In this document: one piece after another, positions 26,164 through 34,020 of the stretch
How positions within the stretch are numbered: the first letter of the stretch is position 1
Layout: each line of letters opens with the position of its first letter
Source: Chelatococcus sambhunathii
GTDB lineage: Bacteria; Pseudomonadota; Alphaproteobacteria; Rhizobiales; Methylopilaceae
Assembly: GCA_031316315.1 (NCBI GenBank)
Contig: JADBEO010000019.1
Coordinates: forward strand, 1-64,000
Reading direction: 5' to 3'
DNA length: 64,000 nt
Program-made: the position numbers and the translations under genes
The notes under the pieces: model-generated
What the model was told of the DNA's origin: nothing
The model's input: only the letters and a program-made list of their open reading frames with translations
The model's database searches: none

Positions 26164-26189
26164 GTAACAATCCTCCGGCTTCGGCCGTA
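26164..26189 (+). promoter_or_regulatory. Candidate autoregulatory SigF-type promoter
   Basis: On the plus strand GTAACA (26164-26169) is followed after 16 bases by CGTA (26186-26189), 21 bases before the sigma-factor GTG. It matches the GTAACC-N16-CGAA consensus in 8 of 10 positions and mirrors the motif facing bufA, so sigma and operon would be co-induced. Confidence 0.45.
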
Positions 26190-26210
26190 GGCCTCGTCAA
26201 AGGACCTCGC

Positions 26211-26765
26211 GTGAGGGAACGGGAAGCGGACTGGTCGGACTGGATGGCGTCGGCGATCGCAGGCGACGCCGGAGCTTATCGGCGTCTGCTGTCGGCGCTC
26301 GCGCCTTTCGTTCGAAGCGTCGTCCGGAACCGGGCGGCGAGCTTCGGGCTCGCCTCCGCAGATGTGGAGGACGTGGTGCAGGAGACGCTGCTCGCGATCC
26401 ACCTGAAGCGCGGCACGTGGGACGACAGCCAGCCTGTCGGGCCGTGGGTCGCGGCGATCGCGCGGAACAAGCTGATCGACGCGCTGCGGCGCAAGGGACG
26501 CCGCGTCCACGTTCCGGTCGAGGATTTCGCGGAGGTCCTGCCGGCCGAGACCGGGGACGATAACGGCCTCAGGCCGGACGAGGCGGAGAAGCTCATCTCC
26601 GTCCTGAAGGGCCGCCAGCACGAGGTGGTGAAGGCCATTTCGGTCGACGGCGCCGACATCGGCGAGACGGCCAAGAAGCTGAGCATGAGCGAAGGCGCGG
26701 TGAGGGTCGCGCTGCATCGAGGCCTCGCGGCGCTTAGCCAGGCCTACAGGAGTTTCCGGGAATGA
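26211..26765 (+). CDS. sigF: ECF RNA polymerase sigma factor, SigF-like
   Basis: A 184-residue group-4 sigma factor. Region 2 covers about residues 20-90 (DVEDVVQETLLAIHLKRGTW; VAAIARNKLIDALRRKGRR) and region 4 about 130-180 (GRQHEVVKAI; GETAKKLSMSEGAVRVALHRGLAAL). The GTG start is supported by AAGGA 6 bases upstream. The ATG of its DUF1109 anti-sigma overlaps its stop. In Caulobacter the equivalent pair SigF/NrsF responds to copper, cadmium and chromium and drives the DUF2282-DUF692-DUF2063-DoxX operon, exactly the neighbour here. Confidence 0.9.
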   Translation: MREREADWSDWMASAIAGDAGAYRRLLSALAPFVRSVVRNRAASFGLASADVEDVVQETLLAIHLKRGTWDDSQPVGPWVAAIARNKLIDALRRKGRRVHVPVEDFAEVLPAETGDDNGLRPDEAEKLISVLKGRQHEVVKAISVDGADIGETAKKLSMSEGAVRVALHRGLAALSQAYRSFRE

Positions 26766-27400
26766 GGACCGAGGATCTGATCCGCGCGATCGCCGCAGAC
26801 GCGGCGACGCCGCCGAAGCGCCTGGCGCCGGCGGTGTGGGTCGCGCTCGCGGTCTCGGCGGCTGCGGCGTGGGTCGCTGCCTGGGGCATGCTGCCGCCGC
26901 GCCCGGAGGTCGATGCCGCCTTCGCGGCGGTGCGCTTTCCCATGAAGTTCGTGGTGACCTGCGCGTTCGGAGCCGCCGCCGCGGCGCTCGCGATGCGGCT
27001 GGCGCGGCCGGGAGCGGCGCTCGGGGCTGCGCGGATCGCGCTCTTCGGCGCCGCCGCGGTGCTGGCGGGGGCCATGCTGGTCGAGATGTACGTCACGCCG
27101 AGCGCGCTCTGGCGCGACCGCGTGATGGGGATCAACTGGCTCGTCTGCCTGATCCACGTGCCGATCTTCTCGGCGACCCCGCTGGCGGTGATCCTGCTCG
27201 CGATGCGGCGGGGCGCTCCCGGTTCGCCCGCTGGCCTTGGCGCCGCGGCGGGACTCCTCGCCGGCGCGATCGGCGCGACGGCCTACGCGGCCTTCTGCCC
27301 GAACGACTCGCCGCTCTTCGTCGGCGTCTGGTACACGCTCGCCGTCGGCCTGGTGACGGTCGTCGGCGCGGCTATAGGGGCTCGCCTGCTGCGCTGGTGA
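26762..27400 (+). CDS. nrsF: DUF1109 (NrsF-like) membrane anti-sigma factor
   Basis: A 212-residue protein with a short cytoplasmic N-terminus (MRTEDLIRAIAADA, the family sigma-binding start) and about six membrane helices. The two conserved cysteines that sense metal or oxidant in this family are present as C129 (WLVCLIHVPI) and C179 (YAAFCPNDSP); a third, C67, lies in helix 2. ATGA overlap with the sigma gene indicates coupled synthesis. It should hold SigF inactive until the cysteines are modified. Confidence 0.9.
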   Translation: MRTEDLIRAIAADAATPPKRLAPAVWVALAVSAAAAWVAAWGMLPPRPEVDAAFAAVRFPMKFVVTCAFGAAAAALAMRLARPGAALGAARIALFGAAAVLAGAMLVEMYVTPSALWRDRVMGINWLVCLIHVPIFSATPLAVILLAMRRGAPGSPAGLGAAAGLLAGAIGATAYAAFCPNDSPLFVGVWYTLAVGLVTVVGAAIGARLLRW

Positions 27401-27426
27401 GGAGCGCGTTAAGCCCTTCAATCGAG

Positions 27427-27441
27427 TTAACTTTAACTTAA
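27427..27441 (+). promoter_or_regulatory. CtrA-type binding site
   Basis: TTAA-N7-TTAA (spacer CTTTAAC) is the full consensus for the cell-cycle regulator CtrA. It sits in a short AT-rich island 91 bases before the next start codon and 27 bases after the anti-sigma stop; a further GTTAAG lies just upstream (27408-27413). Confidence 0.5.
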
Positions 27442-27531
27442 AACTTCGCGCCGCCGGGGGGCCTCCGGCGGCGCCATTCCGGCCGCCCCTCGGCTACATC
27501 GCTCCTGCGACAGTCGTCGCTGGAGGGGTCG

Positions 27532-28104
27532 ATGGGCTGGAAGTCGCTTGGAGGCTGGAAGTCGCTCGGGGTCGCCTTCGTCGCGAGCTTCCTCACGGTT
27601 TCGACCGCGCAGGCCGGGTTGTTCGACTTCCTGTTCGGCCGCCGCGAGCCCGCGTCGGCTGCCGCGCCGGCGCATCCGGACGTGACGATCGCAAAGCCTG
27701 TCGCGAAGAAGCCGCTGCGGACCGCCAAGCGCCGCAAGCCGAGCGGGCTCGTCGTACTCAACCCGCTGTCGCCCTTCGACGCCAAGCAGCAGATGGCGCG
27801 CGTCATCGACCCGGTCGCAAATCCCGACTGGTGGCTGATCGACCCGACGCTGAAGCGCGGCGACATCCTGGTGCTGGCCGACCGCGTCGTGGTGTTCAAG
27901 GGCGGCCAGATCGGCGCGCCGAAGAGCTACGCCTCGCTGGACCAGACGCGGCTTTATAATCGGCGCGAGCGCTTGTTGATCGCCGAGATGACCAGGCAGC
28001 CGGTCCAGCCCTTCCTGCTCGCCGACAAGGCCGGCCCGCGCCAGCCCCGCCTCCTGAAGTCCGCGAGCCTGATCAGGCCGCTCGAGCTGCGACCCGGTCT
28101 CTGA
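27532..28104 (+). CDS. Secreted hypothetical protein
   Basis: A 190-residue protein with a signal peptide (VAFVASFLTVSTAQA) after an unusual N-terminus in which GWKSLG is duplicated in tandem (18-base repeat at the DNA level). The mature part starts GLFDFLFGRREP, is proline- and lysine-rich to about residue 80, and then has a compact region (DWWLIDPTLKRGDILVLADRVVVFKGG). I do not recognise the family; the later region looks like the conserved domain. The 3' end overlaps the convergent acetyltransferase gene by 32 bases. Confidence 0.65.
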   Translation: MGWKSLGGWKSLGVAFVASFLTVSTAQAGLFDFLFGRREPASAAAPAHPDVTIAKPVAKKPLRTAKRRKPSGLVVLNPLSPFDAKQQMARVIDPVANPDWWLIDPTLKRGDILVLADRVVVFKGGQIGAPKSYASLDQTRLYNRRERLLIAEMTRQPVQPFLLADKAGPRQPRLLKSASLIRPLELRPGL

Positions 28105-28624
28105 CAGCCCCGCGCGGTGTGAAAGCGACCGCGCCTGTGCCGCGCACCTCGCCCGACGCGCCCGCAAGCGCGCCGGCCCTGAGCTCGAGCGCGAGGAACC
28201 GGTCCCGCTCCACCGGGCCCGGCATCGCAAGCTCCGCCGTCGCCTCGCCCGAAAAGCCGAAGCGCTCGTAATAGGGCTTGTTGCCCACCAGGATCACCGC
28301 CTCGTGGCCCAGCTCCGCGGCCCGCGCCAGGCCTGCGCGCATCAGGGCGGAGCCGACGCCGCCCTCGCGCGCCTCCGACTCGACCGCGAGCGGTCCAAGC
28401 ATGAGCGCGGGACGCTCCGCTCCGATCGAAACGTGCCAGAAGCGCAGCGTGCCGATCATGCGGCCGGAGTCGTCGACCGCCTTCAGCGCTAGTCCGCGCG
28501 CAGGAATCCGGCCCTCGCGGAGACGCTCGCAGGTCTTGGTGAAACGAGCCGGACCGAAGGCGCGGTCGAGCAGAGCCTCGCGGGCCCCGGCGTCAGCCGG
28601 AGCCTCGTCAAGAATGACGGCCAT
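28073..28624 (-). CDS. GNAT-family N-acetyltransferase
   Basis: A 183-residue acetyltransferase of the YhbS-like type. The acetyl-CoA loop is ALMLGPLAVESEAREGGVGSALMRAGL, and VILVGNKPYYERFGFSG is the conserved substrate-side motif. AGGAGGG stands before the ATG. It lies downstream of ornithine decarboxylase, a pairing frequent in alphaproteobacteria, so a polyamine or related amine is a possible substrate (inference). An intergenic repeat separates the two genes. Confidence 0.87.
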   Translation of the reverse strand: MAVILDEAPADAGAREALLDRAFGPARFTKTCERLREGRIPARGLALKAVDDSGRMIGTLRFWHVSIGAERPALMLGPLAVESEAREGGVGSALMRAGLARAAELGHEAVILVGNKPYYERFGFSGEATAELAMPGPVERDRFLALELRAGALAGASGEVRGTGAVAFTPRGAVRDRVAARAA

Positions 28625-28672
28625 GAAACCCTCCTGAAGGGGGTTATGACGAAATCCGAAGGTCTCCGCCGT

Positions 28673-28759
28673 CCGTCATGCCCGGACTTGATCCGGGCAT
28701 CCATCTCGCCGCCCGCGTCCGCGGGCGATGGATCGCCGGGTCAGGCCCGGCGATGACGG
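28673..28759. repeat. Intergenic palindromic repeat, copy B
   Basis: An 87-base element between the decarboxylase and the acetyltransferase genes. Its ends (CGTCATGCCCGGACTTGAT and CGCCGGGTCAGGCCCGGCGA) match those of copy A at 11495-11646, with a short GC-rich centre instead of the extra hairpins. On the transcript it would form a long stem between the two genes. Confidence 0.75.
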
Positions 28760-28776
28760 CGGAGTGCGATCAGAGC

Positions 28777-29934
28777 TCAGATGACGTGCGAGGCCAGCGG
28801 CGCGAAGCCGTTGAAGGCGACCGCCGCATAGGTCGTGGTGTACGCCCCGCAGGCCTCGATCAGCACCTTGTCGCCGATCGAGAGGCTGACGGGCAGCGCG
28901 TAGGGCGCCTTTTCGTACATCACGTCCGCGCTGTCGCAGGTCGGGCCGGCGAGCACGCATGGGGCGACCGCATCGCCGTCATGGGCGGTGCGGATCGGGT
29001 AGCGGATCGCCTCGTCCATCGTCTCGGCGAGGCCGCCGAACTTGCCGATGTCGAGATAGACCCAGCGGATCTCGTCCTCGGCGTCCGACTTCTTCGAGAT
29101 CAGCACCACTTCCGCCTCGATCACGCCGGCGTTGCCGACCATGCCGCGGCCCGGCTCGATGATGGTCTCCGGGATGCGGTTGCCGAAATGCGCCTTCAGC
29201 GCCTCGAAGATCGCGGCGCCGTAGGCGTCGATGGCGGGGATGTCCTTGAGGTAGCGGGTCGGGAAGCCGCCGCCGAGGTTCACCATCGACAGATAGACGC
29301 CGCGGCGCTCGCATTCGGCGAAGATGCCGGCCGCGGAGGCGAGGGCGGCGTCCCACGCGCCGACATTGTTCTGCTGCGAGCCGACATGGAACGACACGCC
29401 ATAGGCGGTCAGGCCACGGACATGGGCGTGCTCGAGCACGTCGGCGGCCATCTCGGGCACACAGCCGAACTTGCGCGACAGCGGCCACTCGGCGCCGGCG
29501 CCGTCGGCGAGGATGCGGCAGAACACGCGCGAGCCGGGAGCGGCTCGCTCGATCTTCTCGACCTCTTCGCGGCAGTCGACAGCGAACAGGCGCACGCCGC
29601 GCGCGAAGGCGGCGGCGACGTCGCGCTCCTTCTTGATGGTGTTGCCGAACGAGATGCGGTCGGGCGAGACGCCGGTCGCGAGCGCCATGTCGATCTCAAC
29701 GACCGAGGCGCAGTCGAAGCACGAGCCGAGGTCGGCCAGCAGCTGCAGGATCTCCGGGGCCGGGTTCGCCTTCACGGCGTAGAACACGCGGGTGTCCGGC
29801 AGCGCGCGGGCGAACTTCGCGTAGTTCTCGCGCACGACCTCGCTGTCGACGACCATGATCGGGCCATCGGCCTGGGCGTTCCGCAGAAATCCTCGGAGGC
29901 GGTCGTTCTCGAGGGCGTCGAGGTGAGAGGTCAT
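28777..29934 (-). CDS. Ornithine decarboxylase (fold type III, eukaryotic-like)
   Basis: A 385-residue PLP enzyme of the alanine-racemase fold that makes putrescine (some family members also use lysine). The PLP lysine K55 is in FYAVKANPAPE; other motifs are FGNTIKKERD, SFHVGSQQ, NLGGGFPTRY, EPGRGMVG, the active-site cysteine in GPTCDSADVM, and GAYTTTYAAVAFNGF near the end. Putrescine feeds homospermidine synthase. The translation signal is weak (GGGA, 11 bases upstream), and the gene has a long, potentially structured leader. Confidence 0.94.
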   Translation of the reverse strand: MTSHLDALENDRLRGFLRNAQADGPIMVVDSEVVRENYAKFARALPDTRVFYAVKANPAPEILQLLADLGSCFDCASVVEIDMALATGVSPDRISFGNTIKKERDVAAAFARGVRLFAVDCREEVEKIERAAPGSRVFCRILADGAGAEWPLSRKFGCVPEMAADVLEHAHVRGLTAYGVSFHVGSQQNNVGAWDAALASAAGIFAECERRGVYLSMVNLGGGFPTRYLKDIPAIDAYGAAIFEALKAHFGNRIPETIIEPGRGMVGNAGVIEAEVVLISKKSDAEDEIRWVYLDIGKFGGLAETMDEAIRYPIRTAHDGDAVAPCVLAGPTCDSADVMYEKAPYALPVSLSIGDKVLIEACGAYTTTYAAVAFNGFAPLASHVI

Positions 29935-30274
29935 GGCCGTGAAGTCCCAAACACGATGTGTCGTGGTGGACCGACGCGCGTCCGGCCCGCGCGGTGTGGA
30001 GACACGCGGCTCGAAAGGGTGCGTCGTTCCGTGGCCGGCCTCTTGCGAAGCCGAACCGCTCGATCACGCCGTAGTCACGACAATCCCCGGACACGGATGT
30101 CCGTTGCTTGGAACCGTCGCCACGCCTGGTCTGGGAGTTACCCGCGCCACGCGCCCGGCAAGGAAGTAGTCGCCTCTTTAGTGTCGCCGGCCTTTGGAGA
30201 GCCGACAGAGACCAAAAAAGCCCTCTACGTCGTTGCTTCACGTCGCGTCCGCCGCCGGAGAGGCGACTTAGAGC
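29935..30274 (-). promoter_or_regulatory. Long 5' leader of ornithine decarboxylase, candidate structured RNA
   Basis: The 624 bases between the decarboxylase and the divergent glucan gene contain no convincing gene. On the minus strand the part nearest the decarboxylase shows a long-range pairing, AGAGGCGAC (30259-30267) with GTCGCCTCT (30169-30177), enclosing a T-rich loop (CTTTTTTGG), and a CACGA/TCGTG hairpin close to the start codon (about 29953-29966). Alphaproteobacterial ornithine decarboxylase genes are known to carry the speF RNA motif in this position. I cannot verify the match by eye. Confidence 0.35.
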
Positions 30275-30558
30275 CGGTTGGGATTTCCGGCCATCGGGTT
30301 GCCCGGCGGGGAGTTCCCGCCAACCCGACACACGACACAGGCACGCGCGAAATTGGGCAGGCGCGGAGATATGCGCGTTCGCCCCGGCGCGCAAGCGAAA
30401 CGTTTGATTTGTGACAGGGTTTTTTCCTGACGGATTCTTAATCGCCAAGAGCATGTTCGCCGGCCGGCCCGACCTTGCTCGAAATCGAGGCGACGGATAC
30501 GACTCGGCTCCCGCCCGAGGCGTCTCGGGCCCCGCCGACGATCGATCCCCGGACAGCG

Positions 30559-32229
30559 ATGCCCGACACAAAGCTTCCGCCCGTCTCGCGCCGTCGCGCG
30601 CTCGCTCTGGCCTCCGGCGTCGCGGCCGCGGCGCTGCTCTGTGGAGATCCGCTCCGCGCGCAGCAGCAGCCGGCGCGCCCCTTCAGCTATGACGACGTTC
30701 TTCAGCGGGCGCGCGATCTCGCGACCCGGCCCTACGACGTCGGCGCCAAGGAACTGCCGCAAGAGCTGCACAGGCTCTCGTTCGATCAGTACCGCAACAT
30801 CAACTTCCGGCCCGAGAAGTCGCTGCTCGACGCCGGCGGCAGCCCGTTCCGGATGCAGCTGTTCCACCCCGGCTTCCTGTTCGTCCGGCCGGTCGTGGTG
30901 AACATCGTGCGCGACGGCATCGCCGCGCCGGTGCCCTACGCCGCGGCGATGTTCGACTATGGCGGGCTGAAGCTGGCCCGCCCGCTGCCGGTGGACCTCG
31001 GCTTCGGAGGCTTCAAGCTGGCCTATCCGCTCAACGACCCGCGCAACTTCGATGAGCTGATCTCCTTCATCGGCGCGAGCTACTTCCGCGTGCTCGGCCG
31101 TGGCGACGTCTACGGCCTGTCGGCGCGCGGAGCGACGGTCGGCACCGGCGGCCCTGCCGGGACGGAAGAGTTCCCCGAATTCCGCGAATTCTGGATAGAA
31201 CAACCGGGCGCGAACGCCAGCCGCGTCGTCATTTTTGCGCTCATGGACAGCAAGTCGCTGACCGGCGCCTACCGCTTTGAGGTCTATCCGGGCGAGGACA
31301 CGGTGGTGGAGGTCTCGGCGACGATCGTCCCGCGCAAGCCGATCGAGAAGCTCGGCATCGCGCCGCTCACCTCGATGTTCTACTACGCCGAGCTGAACCG
31401 TTCGACCTTCACCGACTTCCGCCCCGAGCTGCACGACAGCGACGGTTTGCTGATCCACACCGGCACCGGCGAGTGGCTCTGGCGTCCGCTGGTCAATCCG
31501 GAGCGTGATCCGGAGACCTCGCAGTTTCTCGATCGCAACCCGAAGGGTTTCGGTCTGATCCAGCGCGACCGGAACTACGATCACTACCAGGATCTCGAGC
31601 TCGCCTACGAGAACCGGCCGAGCTACTGGATCGAGCCGCATGGGGAATGGGGCGACGGGCGAATCGAACTCTTCGCATTCCACACCGGCGACGAGACGAA
31701 CGACAACACCGTCATGTACTGGGTGCCGAAGGCGCCGGTGGAGCCGGGCAAGGAGCTCGCCTTCGCTTACCGCCTGACCTGCATGCCCGACGACAGTCAG
31801 ATCAATCGCGGCGGGCGCGTGGTGAACACCTTCTCGGCGCCTGCCGCCGCGCTCGGCGCGCCGGAAGGGCCGGGCGAGGGCACCCAGCGCTTCCTGATCG
31901 ACTTCGTCGGCGGGGAACTCGCCTACTACCTCAAGGACCCGACCAAGGTTTCGATCGTCTCTTCGGTGTCGTCGGGCCAGCTGATCCGCAGCTTCCTGAT
32001 GCGCAATCCGAAGGTCGACGGCTTCCGCGTCGGCATCGATGTCAGGGCGGAGAAGGGCCAGACGGTCGACATCCGCTGCTTCCTGAAGGCCGGCGACCGG
32101 GCGCTGACAGAGACATGGACGCTGCCCTTCCGTCGCCTCGAGCCGCTGCCGCCGCCTCCGCCGCCGGCGCAGCCCGAGCCGGCCGCCCAGCCTGCGCCTG
32201 CGCCGCAGCCCGAGTCGCAGAGGCCGTAA
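30559..32229 (+). CDS. Periplasmic glucan biosynthesis protein, OpgG/OpgD family
   Basis: A 556-residue periplasmic protein that shapes osmoregulated periplasmic (or cyclic) glucans. It has a Tat-type signal (SRRRALALASGVAAAALLCG), more typical of OpgD than OpgG. The family core is intact: QYRNINFRPEKSL, LFHPGFLFVRPV, FIGASYFRVLGRGDVYGLSARG, EFPEFREFWIE, TSMFYYAEL, DSDGLLIHTGTGEWLWRPL and GEWGDGRIELF. The last 30 residues are a proline/alanine/glutamine tail. ATG 30559 places the twin arginines 16 residues in. No OpgH glucosyltransferase gene is adjacent. Confidence 0.93.
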   Translation: MPDTKLPPVSRRRALALASGVAAAALLCGDPLRAQQQPARPFSYDDVLQRARDLATRPYDVGAKELPQELHRLSFDQYRNINFRPEKSLLDAGGSPFRMQLFHPGFLFVRPVVVNIVRDGIAAPVPYAAAMFDYGGLKLARPLPVDLGFGGFKLAYPLNDPRNFDELISFIGASYFRVLGRGDVYGLSARGATVGTGGPAGTEEFPEFREFWIEQPGANASRVVIFALMDSKSLTGAYRFEVYPGEDTVVEVSATIVPRKPIEKLGIAPLTSMFYYAELNRSTFTDFRPELHDSDGLLIHTGTGEWLWRPLVNPERDPETSQFLDRNPKGFGLIQRDRNYDHYQDLELAYENRPSYWIEPHGEWGDGRIELFAFHTGDETNDNTVMYWVPKAPVEPGKELAFAYRLTCMPDDSQINRGGRVVNTFSAPAAALGAPEGPGEGTQRFLIDFVGGELAYYLKDPTKVSIVSSVSSGQLIRSFLMRNPKVDGFRVGIDVRAEKGQTVDIRCFLKAGDRALTETWTLPFRRLEPLPPPPPPAQPEPAAQPAPAPQPESQRP

Positions 32230-32238
32230 GGCGTCCCG

Positions 32239-33309
32239 TCATCCCCGCGCGACCGCCACGCCCTTGATCAGGGCGTAGACGACGCGACCGGGCGCGAGAC
32301 CGAGTTCATCGGCCGAACGGCGGGTGATTTCCGACTTCAACACCGCGCCGCCGACGTCGACCAGTACGGTCGCGTAGGGCCCGTCGCTGCGGGCGATCTT
32401 GCGGACGACGCCCGGCAGGACGTTGCGCACCGAGCACCGCGGCGGCGGGTCGAGCGACAGCGCGACGTCGCGCGCAAGCAGCCTGAGGCGGGCGGTTCCG
32501 CCGACCTCGCCCAGCACGCCCGGCGCCCAGAGCCGATGCCGCCCCAGCGCGAAGCCCGACAGCTGGTAGCGCTCGTCGATCTCGTCGATGACCGCCTCCA
32601 CCACGACGCCGTCGAGAAAGCGGTCGCCCGCGCTGACGAGTCCGGCGGAGGCGATCGCAGCCTCGACCGCGCCTTGCGCGGAAATCTTGCCGTCCTCCAG
32701 CACGACGAGCCGGTCGGCGAGCCGCCGCGCTTCTTCGAGCGCATGGGTGACGTAGAGGACGGGCAGGGCTGTCTGCGCCACGACCCGCTCGAGGAACGGC
32801 ATGATCTCCGCCTTGCGCTCGCTGTCGAGCGCCGCCAGCGGCTCGTCGAACAGCAAAGCGCGAGGTCCGGACAGCAGTGCGCGTCCGATCGCGACGCGCT
32901 GGCGCTCCCCGCCGGACAGCGAGCGCGGCCGCCGGCCGAGCAGCGGCGCGACGCCGAGCGTATCGACCACCTCGTCGAAGTCGGGCTCGGCCGCCCCGTG
33001 ACGCCTGCGCCCGAACATGAGGTTCGATTTCACGGAGAGGTGCGGAAACAGCCGGCTGTCCTGGAACACGACGCCGATCCGCCGCTTGCGCGCCGGCAGG
33101 TCGATGCGCCGGGATCTCTCATAAAGAGTGTCCGGGCCGAGCGTGATGCGCCCGTCGTCGGGCCGCGCGAGGCCGGCCACCGCCGCGACCAGCGTCGACT
33201 TGCCGGCGCCTGAACGTCCGAGCACCGCGGTCACGCCCGGCGGCGCCTCGAACACGACGTCGAGCGAGAAGCCGCCGACTGTGCGGAGAATGTCGACGGA
33301 AAGAGTCAT
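32239..33309 (-). CDS. modC: Molybdate ABC transporter ATP-binding protein
   Basis: A 356-residue ATPase with Walker A GRSGAGKST near residue 32, the Q-loop in VFQDSRLFPHLSV, the signature SLSGGERQRVAIGRAL, Walker B ALLFDEPLAALD and the H-loop YVTHALEEA. A C-terminal TOBE domain (from about residue 285) contains NVLPGVV and ALIKGVAV, as in ModC. Its start overlaps the modB stop (ATGA). Confidence 0.95.
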   Translation of the reverse strand: MTLSVDILRTVGGFSLDVVFEAPPGVTAVLGRSGAGKSTLVAAVAGLARPDDGRITLGPDTLYERSRRIDLPARKRRIGVVFQDSRLFPHLSVKSNLMFGRRRHGAAEPDFDEVVDTLGVAPLLGRRPRSLSGGERQRVAIGRALLSGPRALLFDEPLAALDSERKAEIMPFLERVVAQTALPVLYVTHALEEARRLADRLVVLEDGKISAQGAVEAAIASAGLVSAGDRFLDGVVVEAVIDEIDERYQLSGFALGRHRLWAPGVLGEVGGTARLRLLARDVALSLDPPPRCSVRNVLPGVVRKIARSDGPYATVLVDVGGAVLKSEITRRSADELGLAPGRVVYALIKGVAVARG

Positions 33310-33989
33310 CCGTCGATCCGTCCGGCGAGTCGGCGCGCGAGAATTTCGGAGGCGATCAGCGCGGCGAGCGACAGCGCGATCGAGACCAGCACAAGCCTGA
33401 GCGCCGCGTCGTCTCCGCCGGGCGTCTGGGTCAGCGTGTAGATCGCGGCCGGCAGGGTGCGCGTCTCCCCGGGAATGTTCGAGACGAAGGTGATGGTCGC
33501 GCCGAACTCCCCGAGCGCCTTGGCGAAGGCGAGCACGATCCCGGCGAGCAGGCCGGGCACGGCGAGCGGCAGCGTGACGGCGAAGAACACGCCGAGGCGG
33601 CCCGCGCCGAGGGTCGAGGCGGCGTCCTCGAGCCGCCGGTCGACGGCCTCCAGCGACAGACGGATCGCGCGCACCATCAGCGGAAAGCCCATGACGGCCG
33701 CCGCCAGCGCTGCGCCCGTCCAGCGGAACGAAAACACCAAGCCGCAGCAGGCCTCGAGCGCCTGTCCGATCGGACCGCGGCGTCCGAAACCGATCAGCAG
33801 CAGATAGCCGGTCACGACCGGCGGCATGACGAGCGGCAGGTGGACCAGCCCGTCCAGCAACGTCTTGCCCCAGAATTTTCCGCGCGCCAGCGCGAGCGCG
33901 ACGAGCACCGCGAAGGGCAGGCTGGCGAGCGTCGCGACGCTCGCGACCAGCAGGCTCAGCCGGATGGCGACGAGGTCCTCCGGCTCCAC
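33306..33989 (-). CDS. modB: Molybdate ABC transporter permease
   Basis: A 227-residue permease with about five membrane helices. Helix 1 starts IRLSLLVASVATLASLP; LPLVMPPVVTGYLLLIGFG and the EAA-loop region DAASTLGAGRLGVFFAVTLPLAVPGLLAGIVLAFAKALGEFGAT match ModB. The GTG at 33989 is the first codon consistent with the family start. It follows modA by about 30 bases. Confidence 0.93.
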   Translation of the reverse strand: MEPEDLVAIRLSLLVASVATLASLPFAVLVALALARGKFWGKTLLDGLVHLPLVMPPVVTGYLLLIGFGRRGPIGQALEACCGLVFSFRWTGAALAAAVMGFPLMVRAIRLSLEAVDRRLEDAASTLGAGRLGVFFAVTLPLAVPGLLAGIVLAFAKALGEFGATITFVSNIPGETRTLPAAIYTLTQTPGGDDAALRLVLVSIALSLAALIASEILARRLAGRIDG

Positions 33990-34020
33990 TCCAAGCCCTG
34001 CCGCGAGCGTCTCCAGCGCG

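Noticed and set aside
28700..30414. A 578-codon plus-strand frame opposite ornithine decarboxylase and its leader
   Set aside because: Most of it is antisense to the decarboxylase; the remainder has no family resemblance or ribosome-binding site.
29696..30571. A possible leader peptide upstream of ornithine decarboxylase starting near 30241 (arginine-rich, KQRRRGLFW)
   Set aside because: The frame does not stop before the decarboxylase start but runs far into the gene, and there is no ribosome-binding site, so it is not a typical leader peptide.
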